Assembly: GCA_964527735.1 (NCBI GenBank)
Contig: CAZGPG010000002.1
Span: forward strand, 124,001-188,000
DNA from: JBEBVQ01 sp964527735
Lineage (GTDB): Bacteria; Bacteroidota; Bacteroidia; Chitinophagales; Chitinophagaceae
DNA length: 64,000 nucleotides
Direction: 5' to 3'
In this document: piece after piece, positions 39,864 to 48,300 of the stretch
How positions within the stretch are numbered: the first letter of the stretch is position 1
How the letters are laid out: each line of letters starts with the position of its first letter
Position numbers and translations under genes: made by a program
The notes under the pieces: generated by a model
What the model saw: the letters and a program-made list of their open reading frames with translations, nothing else
The model's database searches: none
What the model was told of the DNA's origin: nothing

Positions 39864-41423
39864 ATGCAACGCAGGTTTTATACACCCGTACTTTTATTAT
39901 TGATGCTCATGATCGGTAGCGCCTGTTCCAGGACGCCCGATCATGCGCGTCATATCCCGCCGGATGCACTATGTATTGTGGGGGTGAATACCCGTGAGAT
40001 CAGTCGTGAAATAGCCTGGAATGCTTTGTCCGGCAGCGAGTTGTTCCGCAAGCTAAAAGAACGCAGCCGGCATACCCCCCTGGCAGAAGCGCTAAGCCAG
40101 CTTGAACATGCCGGTATCCGTTTTTCCAGTACCATATATATGTTTTTGCGCACCGACCGGCGCTATGACGAAAACCTGCAGACAACCCTGCTCGTGCCAC
40201 TCAGCGATGTATCTCAATGGGAGGCGTACGTGAAACGCGTATTCCCCCGATTACCCATCCGCCAACGGGAAGGGTACAGGGAAATTCTGGTAGAAGGTGA
40301 AGCAGTCGTCGGCTGGGATAAGAAACTCCTCGTCGTAATGAATGTGGTACAGCGTCACTCACCGGGTCATACCACAGAGGTCGACACCCAACAGACAAGC
40401 GCCGGTATTGCAGATCTGTTCCTCACCACCCGCCAAAAAGGAATAACCGCCGACAAGCGTTTCCGGAAAATGGGAAAGGAACGGCATGACTTAACGCTCT
40501 GGGTAAACTACGACGCAGCCATGGCCCATACATTAGGGAGCGGGTTTAGCGGGCTGGCCACTATGGGTATTGCCGGCGCTCTGTGGAGAGGGGCAATCCT
40601 TACCACCGGTATCGATTTTGAACGGGGACGGATCAGAGGTACATTAAAATACTATGTACCCGAAACCCTGCAGGAAATATACCGCACCTTCGGAGATACC
40701 GGCCCGGATAAAGAAATGCTGGACCGTATCCCCTCTCAAAACCTCTACTTGCTGGCGGGAGGAAGGGTACCCGTTGACGGGGTACGGCAACTCCTCGACC
40801 AAACAGGCCTGAGCAGCATTGCCGCTTTATTTCTGGTCGGATCCGGACTTACTGCAGATCAGGCACTTGATGCATTTGCAGGTGATGTTATCGTGGCCGT
40901 AAACGATTTTAAACAGGTAGCTGTCAACGCCGGAGGCCATACCGAAATGAACTTCCTCAGCGCGTTGAAGATCGGCAGAAGAGACGCATTCGACAAACTG
41001 GTGGCATTCGCAGTTGCTGAAAATATATTGATACCGGCAGGGAAAAATACTTATACCATCAGCAATAAAGACATACCCGGGACAATTATAATAGTGGATC
41101 AAAAATATGCGGTGATCGCCAATACCCCTGCGTCTGCACACAACTGGTTGCAAGCACGGGAAAGGAAGGAAGAATTGCCGGCGCCTGCTATAAAAATATT
41201 GTCGGAACATGCAGCAGGCTTGTTTGTAAATACAACAGCAGGAGATGTGAATGGCAGCGACGCCCGGGCAACGGCAAATGCACTGCTGCACTATATAAGC
41301 GCCAACAGCACACCTTTCAGAGACGGAGCGTATACCGCCAGCATAGAAGTAGCCTTCCGCAACGAAAAAGAAAACAGCCTGCTTCAATTACTGGACCTTT
41401 TGTTACGTACCACGGACGGATAG
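39864..41423 (+). CDS. DUF4836-like lipoprotein
   Basis: A 519-residue protein with a lipoprotein signal (LLLLMLMIGSAC, Cys21). Soon after is HIPPDALCIVGVNTREISRE, then alternating strands and helices, the arrangement of DUF4836 proteins of Bacteroidota, whose function is unknown. GVRQLLDQTGLSSIAALFLV and GDVIVAVNDF lie in the second half. It follows the DUF3127 gene by 36 bp, and the two may be co-transcribed. Family call is moderately certain. Confidence 0.65.
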   Translation: MQRRFYTPVLLLLMLMIGSACSRTPDHARHIPPDALCIVGVNTREISREIAWNALSGSELFRKLKERSRHTPLAEALSQLEHAGIRFSSTIYMFLRTDRRYDENLQTTLLVPLSDVSQWEAYVKRVFPRLPIRQREGYREILVEGEAVVGWDKKLLVVMNVVQRHSPGHTTEVDTQQTSAGIADLFLTTRQKGITADKRFRKMGKERHDLTLWVNYDAAMAHTLGSGFSGLATMGIAGALWRGAILTTGIDFERGRIRGTLKYYVPETLQEIYRTFGDTGPDKEMLDRIPSQNLYLLAGGRVPVDGVRQLLDQTGLSSIAALFLVGSGLTADQALDAFAGDVIVAVNDFKQVAVNAGGHTEMNFLSALKIGRRDAFDKLVAFAVAENILIPAGKNTYTISNKDIPGTIIIVDQKYAVIANTPASAHNWLQARERKEELPAPAIKILSEHAAGLFVNTTAGDVNGSDARATANALLHYISANSTPFRDGAYTASIEVAFRNEKENSLLQLLDLLLRTTDG

Positions 41424-41534
41424 AGGCAACTCAACTGAAATGCTTTACTAACCAGGGCTGCAACCCATTTTAAAACATTTTATCCGGACAACAATGAATA
41501 AAAACTAACAGAGCAATAATTGCGCATTCCTGAT

Positions 41535-41542
41535 TAATTTTG
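41535..41542 (+). promoter_or_regulatory. -7 box of the BNR-repeat lipoprotein gene
   Basis: TAATTTTG, exact TAnnTTTG, 22 nt before the ATG at 41565. Confidence 0.5.
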
Positions 41543-41564
41543 TAAACTTGACAAAAATAAATGC

Positions 41565-42581
41565 ATGAGAAACGTTCATATCGTATATAAACTGGTCTTT
41601 GTACTGCTTTTTACTATTGCGATACAGAGTTGCCGTAAAGAAAACGGCATAGATAACAACAATGTCGTAAAGCGTCCTTACAGCCTTTATTTTGCAGACA
41701 TGCATGGCTCCCTGTACAATACAAGCACAGGAGAAGGGGAAGGTTTCAACCTGGTGTTCCCGCCGGATGGTTATAATCCGCGTGCCATTCTGGTTTCCGG
41801 CCCCAACCTGCTTTGGGTCAAACGTAACCTCCATCTGAGCGAAAACAACGGCGCAAACTTTAATCCTGCAGACAGTTCGGTAACTCAGCTTGCCCCCTGG
41901 CAATCCCTTATACTCAGAGTACCCGGGCATAACCGGATATACCTGTGCGCCGGTCCTGTTTTCGGACTGAAGCTGAGTGAAGATAACGGCAAAACCTGGC
42001 ATGTTGATACACTATGGAATATATCAGGCGACCCGGCACTGACACACATAACTTCACTGTCGGTACTGACCAATGGTATGCTTTTCGGTTATGACCATGC
42101 CGGCAGAAAGCTGTATAAAAAGGCCGGGAGAGATGAACGCTGGACAGACGTGGCTGCCAATAACCTGCCCACCACCGGTGAGTTTTACCTTTCCCGCTTC
42201 AACAATATTTTGCTGCTGACCGACTACACAGGAGCCGAAGGTGTATGGCATAGTGAAGATGAAGGACAAAACTGGGCACAGTATACCGGCCTTCCTGCCA
42301 CAAGACTACTGACCACAGTGGCTCCTTTCGACAAAATGCTGTTTGTAGGAACGGATTCCCTGGGGCTCTACCAGCTTTCAGGCAACACATTTACACAGAT
42401 AAACAGCGGGATGGAACCCACTCCTTCGGTGCGGGGTATCGTAGCAAAAGACAATGTCTATAAGAATGGGCTGATCAGGGATTATATATACATTTCGACC
42501 AATTACGGTATCTACCGGAGTGAAGATGGTGGGGAAAACTGGGCACATGTATTCCCGGGTAACTTTACCGCTATATATTAA
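41565..42581 (+). CDS. BNR/Asp-box beta-propeller lipoprotein
   Basis: A 338-residue protein with a lipoprotein signal (FVLLFTIAIQSC, Cys23). At least three Asp-box (BNR) motifs are visible: SEDNGKTW, SEDEGQNW and SEDGGENW, as in sialidase-like and photosystem assembly-type beta-propellers. The Asp-box is structural, so this does not prove glycosidase activity. It probably lies on the periplasmic or outer surface of the envelope. Its TAA shares TTAA with the stop of the convergent S4 gene. Confidence 0.75.
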   Translation: MRNVHIVYKLVFVLLFTIAIQSCRKENGIDNNNVVKRPYSLYFADMHGSLYNTSTGEGEGFNLVFPPDGYNPRAILVSGPNLLWVKRNLHLSENNGANFNPADSSVTQLAPWQSLILRVPGHNRIYLCAGPVFGLKLSEDNGKTWHVDTLWNISGDPALTHITSLSVLTNGMLFGYDHAGRKLYKKAGRDERWTDVAANNLPTTGEFYLSRFNNILLLTDYTGAEGVWHSEDEGQNWAQYTGLPATRLLTTVAPFDKMLFVGTDSLGLYQLSGNTFTQINSGMEPTPSVRGIVAKDNVYKNGLIRDYIYISTNYGIYRSEDGGENWAHVFPGNFTAIY

Positions 42582-42976
42582 TCGCCGGGAGCGTCATCTT
42601 CCATAAAATCATTCAGGTCGCGCCGTTGCTTCTTGCTCGGGCGGCCTGTTTTGCTTAGCCGTTTCCCCGTGTAGAAGCTGGCGCCAAGCTGGCGGTTCGC
42701 ATTGCGATCCTCTTCCGATGTAAGGTCTGCATAATGCTTTATCGCTTCTTCATATCCGGCACGGTTGTGCAGCAGGCCGGTTACTTCGATTGTCCATTTC
42801 CGCACAGGCGTCCTGATATCGTAGCGGTCGCCCAATGCCACCGTTCGGGAGGGCTTGACAGACTGCCCGTTCAGCTTCACCTTTCCATCATCGCAGGCTG
42901 CAGTAGCCTGTGTACGGGTCTTGAAAATACGTATCGCCCAGAGATATTTATCCAGCCTTAGTTTAGTGGTACTCAC
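42578..42976 (-). CDS. S4-domain RNA-binding protein (Hsp15-like)
   Basis: A 132-residue protein with an N-terminal S4 domain (LRLDKYLWAIRIFKTRTQAT, then GKVKLNGQSVKPSRTVALGD) and a basic C-terminal tail (RLSKTGRPSKKQRRDLNDF). This matches Hsp15/HslR, which binds 50S subunits carrying stalled peptidyl-tRNA. It starts with GTG at 42976. The stop overlaps that of the convergent BNR gene by 3 bp in a TTAA. Confidence 0.85.
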   Translation of the reverse strand: MSTTKLRLDKYLWAIRIFKTRTQATAACDDGKVKLNGQSVKPSRTVALGDRYDIRTPVRKWTIEVTGLLHNRAGYEEAIKHYADLTSEEDRNANRQLGASFYTGKRLSKTGRPSKKQRRDLNDFMEDDAPGD

Positions 42977-42990
42977 AGAAAATGAATGTT

Positions 42991-43072
42991 TTAATTAGCC
43001 AATGTGCTGATTAGCCAATTAGCTGATGTTTATCGCGAGGAACGATTAGCTAATCGGCATATTAGCTAATAA
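42991..43072. repeat. GCTAAT-family intergenic repeat (copy 6)
   Basis: TTAATTAGCCAATGTGCTGA, TTAGCCAATTAGCTGATG, a centre TTTATCGCGAGGAACG, then ATTAGCTAATCGGCATATTA followed by GCTAAT. The centre TATCGCGAGGA is found in the opposite orientation in the copy at 53803, so both are full elements with a conserved core. Confidence 0.75.
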
Positions 43073-43139
43073 TCCCGTTTCTGGTAAAATTAGGGAAAAG
43101 ACCGCGCGGTTAAAAGCAAATCACATACCTGCAAACGAT

Positions 43140-43147
43140 TATCTTTG
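43140..43147 (+). promoter_or_regulatory. -7 box of the flippase gene
   Basis: TATCTTTG, exact TAnnTTTG, 10 nt before the ATG at 43158. The leader would be only about 4 nt. Confidence 0.5.
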
Positions 43148-43157
43148 CGTCCAGCAG

Positions 43158-44576
43158 ATGCAGCAGCAGACAAATACACTGATCAAAAATACCCTGATCT
43201 ACTCGGTAGGTAATTTCGGATCGAGATTTCTTGCCTTTCTGTTGATCCCCATTTACAGTTATTTTCTCACCAAATCGGAGCTTGGCTATTTCGATCTGGT
43301 CGTTGTAACGACCGGACTTATTGCCCCCTTCATAAGCCTGCACCTTTCAGAAAGTGCTTACCGGTGGCTGCTGGAGCTGCAAGCGCCAAACAACCGGATG
43401 GCATCCCGGATCGTAACCAGTTCGCTGTCCGTAATTATTTTAAACACCGTCGTCTGTGTTGCCGGGTTCGTTGTCTATTATCTGTTCCGGCCATTTCAGC
43501 ATCCGCTGCCCCTTCTTCTTTTCTGGGTATCGCATTGCCTGCTTCCCTTTTTTCTGCAGTTCGTCCGCGGACTGCGGCAAAATAAGCTGTATGCCATCTG
43601 CGGAATTCTGAATGCGCTGATCTTATTTATCTCCAACCTGATACTGCTGGTTGTGCTCAAAATGGGTGTACAGGCATTACTGATATCCGCCGCCCTTGCC
43701 AACTTTATTACCATTGCCGTAATCCTGATAAAGACCGGCATATTCCAAATGATTGCCCGGCGTTATTTTTCGCCGGCACTGGTACGCCGTTTTGTGCGCT
43801 ATTCTCTTCCTTTGCTGCCGAATGTAATAAGCTGGTGGATGATAGACTCTGCAAACAGATACCTGATACTGCATTATCTCGGACCGGACAGCAATGGTAT
43901 CTATGCGCTCGCAGCCCGGTTTCCGACCCTGCTGGTTGTTGTAAATTCCATCTTCTATATGTCGTGGCAGGAAAGTGCCATTACGGAATACAAAAACGCA
44001 GATCGTGACGCTTTTTACTCCCGTATATTCCACCGGTTTTTTATTCTTGAGATGTCTGCAGTCTTGTTCCTGATCGCGATTTCCCGTGTATTGGTAACAA
44101 ACGTGGTAAATCCCGACTTCGCCGAAGCCTGGCAATACACGCCGCTGCTCTTTCTTTCCGTAGCATTCTCTGCATTTTCGGCGTTCTGGGGAACAGGCTA
44201 CCTGAGCAGCAAACAGACAATGGGTGCATTTACGACAACTATCTTCGGCGCAATGGTGAATATCATACTCAGCCTCATACTCATTCCCCGCATCGGCTTG
44301 TTTGGCGCAGTCATAGGGTCTACTTCGGGGTTTCTTGCCTTGTGGCTGCTGCGGATATTCACGACACGAAAATATTTTCACATCCATATCCCTGCAAAAA
44401 CCGTTGTCTTGTACGCAGCGCTGAGCCTGCTGTTCCTGTTTCTGCAATTCCGTATCAGCAGTACTATAGGTACAATCATCATGATCACCGCTGCCGGGGG
44501 AATTTTTCTGCTGGCCAACCGTTCATTGATGCTGCAGGTAATTTCCCGGATAAAAACATATATCCGCAAACGATGA
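43158..44576 (+). CDS. Polysaccharide flippase (MATE/MOP superfamily, Wzx-like)
   Basis: A 472-residue inner-membrane protein with about 14 hydrophobic segments and the N-terminal pattern IKNTLIYSVGNFGSRFLAFL of the polysaccharide transport subfamily. Proteins of this group flip lipid-linked glycans across the inner membrane. There is no surrounding glycan gene cluster, so the substrate is unknown. The gene is separated from the convergent YtxH gene by a 23-bp stem hairpin. Confidence 0.85.
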   Translation: MQQQTNTLIKNTLIYSVGNFGSRFLAFLLIPIYSYFLTKSELGYFDLVVVTTGLIAPFISLHLSESAYRWLLELQAPNNRMASRIVTSSLSVIILNTVVCVAGFVVYYLFRPFQHPLPLLLFWVSHCLLPFFLQFVRGLRQNKLYAICGILNALILFISNLILLVVLKMGVQALLISAALANFITIAVILIKTGIFQMIARRYFSPALVRRFVRYSLPLLPNVISWWMIDSANRYLILHYLGPDSNGIYALAARFPTLLVVVNSIFYMSWQESAITEYKNADRDAFYSRIFHRFFILEMSAVLFLIAISRVLVTNVVNPDFAEAWQYTPLLFLSVAFSAFSAFWGTGYLSSKQTMGAFTTTIFGAMVNIILSLILIPRIGLFGAVIGSTSGFLALWLLRIFTTRKYFHIHIPAKTVVLYAALSLLFLFLQFRISSTIGTIIMITAAGGIFLLANRSLMLQVISRIKTYIRKR

Positions 44577-44581
44577 ATAAT

Positions 44582-44632
44582 GCCTATCGCAGGCTCAGCC
44601 AACATTGTTTGTTGGCTGAGCCTGCGATAGGC
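44582..44632. terminator. Bidirectional hairpin with a 23-bp perfect stem
   Basis: Arms 44582-44604 and 44610-44632 are exact complements around the loop TTGTT. The stem includes CGCAGGCTCAGCCAACA. It lies 5 nt after the flippase stop, between convergent genes. It lacks a long U-tract, so it is either a terminator or a palindromic repeat placed there. Confidence 0.75.
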
Positions 44633-44689
44633 TGCAATCTCAAATGGTGATTTTAAAAAAAGACGATTGCTTTCGTAATAAAAAGTAAA

Positions 44690-45025
44690 TCAGACAACCC
44701 CCGGCTTTACTTTAGCCTTCATCTTCTCTACACCGTTAGTGCCTTCATCCAGCACCTCTACAATCCGCTTCCGTGCGTCATCACTAAGCCCCTTCACTTT
44801 CCTGCTTACCGCATCTTTCAGATCAGCTACCTCGTCCATTGCGTTACGCGAGACCCGCCCCAGTTGATGCTTCAGATCGCTGGCTTTGTCCGCTATATCG
44901 CTGCGTATGGCCGCGCCCCTTTTGGTGGTAAATAATAATCCAACCGCGATACCGGCAGCCGCAAAGGCTACCATTGTTCCTGTTTTCATAATACTGCTGT
45001 TTTTATTAAATGATTGATTGTACAT
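44690..45025 (-). CDS. YtxH-domain small membrane protein
   Basis: A 111-residue protein (99 if the ATG at 44989 is used). One N-terminal membrane helix (MVAFAAAGIAVGLLFTTKRG) ends in the YtxH signature TTKRGAAIRSDIADK, followed by amphipathic helices rich in Lys, Asp and Glu (LSDDARKRIVEVLDEG). YtxH proteins are common small stress-related envelope proteins of unknown mechanism. Single gene. Neither start is supported by a clear -7 box. Confidence 0.8.
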   Translation of the reverse strand: MYNQSFNKNSSIMKTGTMVAFAAAGIAVGLLFTTKRGAAIRSDIADKASDLKHQLGRVSRNAMDEVADLKDAVSRKVKGLSDDARKRIVEVLDEGTNGVEKMKAKVKPGVV

Positions 45026-45322
45026 ACTACTTAGCTTTTAGCATAATCGTGCCAAGTTCCCCATCCAGGTACGCCCTCCATCTTAGAAAGCAGAAAAACA
45101 ATGCTTTATAGAATAACTATCAAGCCGGGACACGCATGCCGATCGTGAAATAAATGGCTGCAAAGAGCGCTTAATGCTTTTCACACCTGGGCATTCTGTC
45201 GCTGCATTTCCCCAAAATGGAATGCGGGTATTTTATAAATGAATGTATCTTGTACGATCTGAGCATTCATCCCCGGGTTTATGGTTATTACCCGGTATGG
45301 TTTTTTTAAGAAATTAGTCTTA
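45026..45322. other. Intergenic region before tamB
   Basis: About 300 bp between divergent ytxH-like and tamB genes. No coding frame, repeat family or exact TAnnTTTG box was seen. TATCTTGT near 45245 is a weak -7 candidate for tamB. Confidence 0.4.
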
Positions 45323-48300
45323 ATGCGCAAATTATTACGGATAACCGGGTGGATTATAGGCAGCGTCCTGCTGATCATCTTGTGCGTGCTCATAATCTTA
45401 CATACGCCATATGGCAAAAACCTCGTGCGCAAACAGGTACTGAACTTTGTACGAAGCAAAGTGGATACCGAAGTGCAGATCGGACGTATAGATTATCTCC
45501 TGCCGGCAAGAGTAGAGCTGAATGATGTATTGGTGAGGGATGAGGCCAGTGACACACTGCTGGCCGTCCGCAGATTGCAGATAAATATTAATCCGCTGAC
45601 GCTGCTGTATGGGAAACTGACCGTGCCCGGCATTACCCTGCAGGGAGTAACCGCGCATGTATACCGGCATGCCCCTGATACCGCTTTCAATTTCACCTAC
45701 CTCATCCATGCGTTTACCGGTAGTGAAGAAGACACTGCAGCGACTACTGTCCGGCAGGAATCCGACAGCGCATCTTCGTCCCCCATGCGTTTTGATATAG
45801 GCCGCCTGGCACTTGAAGACATCCGCATCCGTTTTGATGATTACACAGGAGGCATGCGCCTCGCAATTGACCTGGACACGCTGATGCTTTCCATGAACAG
45901 AACAGATGTTGCCAACCTGGATTTCGGAATAGACCAACTTAAAGTAAGCGGACTGACTACCCGTTTTACACAGGATACTTCCTGGCTCCCGCCCCCACCG
46001 GATACATCCGGCACGGTGAACTTCGGGATAGCCGCCAACCAGATTGTACTCGACAACATCGCCTTCAACTACCAGGATAATATCAGTCAGGCACAGTTTG
46101 ATATTAATCTGAATCACCTGCTATTGCATCCCCGCGACATCGATATTTCCGGACAACGGATCGATATCAAAAAACTCGTACTTGACACCACAAATATAAC
46201 CGTGCTCGCAGACGTTGCTGCCCAAAATGAAGATCAGCCGGCAACGATTGATACCGGAGCCACGCAAGACTGGCATGTCACTGCCGGGGATATACAGCTT
46301 GCTGCCATTAATTTAAAAATGGATGACCCAGCGGCGCCCTATCAGCCACATGGAATGGACTACAGCCACCTTGACATCCGTAACCTGAACCTGAAAGCAG
46401 AAACCCTTTATTATACGGCCGACAGCATATCGGGCAATATAAAACACCTTTCGGTGCAGGAGCGCAGCGGGCTGGACCTTAAAGAGCTACGTACCCGATT
46501 TGCATACCATGCACGCGGCGCCATACTCAACGACCTCTATCTGGCAACCAGCGGCACCATACTACAAGATCATCTTGCCATCAGCTACCCTTCCCTTCAG
46601 GCATTGCAAACAGATTTAGGGTCACTCGCACTGGACATCGATCTGAAGAAAAGCAGCGTGAGCATCAGCGATGTGCTGCTTTTCGTTCCCGACCTGAGAA
46701 AACAGGATTTCTTTGCGCAACACCATGACGGGATACTACAGCTCGATGCATCCATCAACGGATATATGAATGACCTCAGCATCGTGAAATTCCACCTGCG
46801 CGGGCTGGAGCGAACAGAGGCGATCCTCAGCGGCAGGCTCAAAGGTTTACCGGACGCTGACAAGCTCTCGTACAACCTGGATATAACACGCATACACTCT
46901 TCGGCGCGCGACCTTACGCCACTCCTCCCCGACAGTCTGCGACAACAGATCCGTCTGCCTGATGCATTTGGCCTGTCCGGACAGGTACATGGCACTGCCT
47001 TGGATTACAATACGGAACTGGCGCTAATGACTACCGAGGGCAATGTATTTCTGAAAGGCTTCCTGCATATGTCGCCCGGGCAAAACAGAGAGGAATATGG
47101 TCTACAGCTGAAAACCGACCGGCTTCACCTTGGCCATATCCTGCGACAGGACTCACTCATGGGGCGCTTGTCCACCGACTTTTCTGTAAAAGGAAAAAGC
47201 TTCGACATCCGGACCATGCAGAGCGGAATCACGGGCGCCATTCATTCGGCACAGCTAAAAGGATATGATTACAACAGCATTCGTCTGGGCGGACGTGTGG
47301 CAGACGGAAACGGACAATTCCGGCTCCGGTCTGCAGACCCCAATGTGCAGCTATCACTTGACGCATCTGCAGGATTCAACGACAGCTTCCCATCTGTAGT
47401 TGCGGATCTTATCATAGACAGTATAGACCTTTACGCCCTGCATCTGGCTTCCGACGCCGTTAAAATAAGAACCAGGGTATATGCCGATGTACCCGTAGTC
47501 AACCCCGATTATCCACAGGCAGCTGTATCTATCAACAATACCATTCTGCTGATACAAAACCAGCGCCATATAATCGACAGTATGTACATCGTATCGGCGC
47601 CCACGCCCGACAGCAATCAGCAAATCACCGCCTCCCTTGATATGCTGTATGCTTCTGTTACAGGGCATATTCCCCTCACCCGGGCCGGAGCAGCCGTACA
47701 AGATCATATCAGCCGGCATTACACACTGGATACCACAGACAATACAAACAATGCAGACAGTGTCCGTCCGCCGGATCAATATGATTTGCAGATCGCGGCA
47801 CAGGTAATAGACCGGCCATTATTACGCGCAGTGCTTCCCGGACTCACAAAGCTCGATACCATACATCTGAACGCCTCCATGGACGAGCGAAACATCGAGT
47901 TGGAAATGACTGCACCCAGCATTATCTACGGCGCAACTCATATCACAGGAGTAACCTTAAATATCGATGGCCAGGACAGCGCATTTACTTATAATGCAGG
48001 TGTAGAAAGAATAAGCCAGACAAATTTTGAGCTGCGCAACACAACGCTCGAAGGACAGATCGCACAAGAGGAAATCACAGCAGCATTGCGTATCCGCGAT
48101 ACCGGGGGAACAGACCAGTTTCGCATTGCAGCGGCGATCCGCAAACAGGAAAATGATCAGGTCGTATCGCTGCAGCCCGACCTGCTGATCCATTATAAAA
48201 CCTGGCAGGTAGCCACACCCAACCAGATCGTCCTGGGGCAGGAGGGTTTTTATGTAACAGGGTTTGAGATCAGCAACGAGAACAAGTATATCCGCATCAG

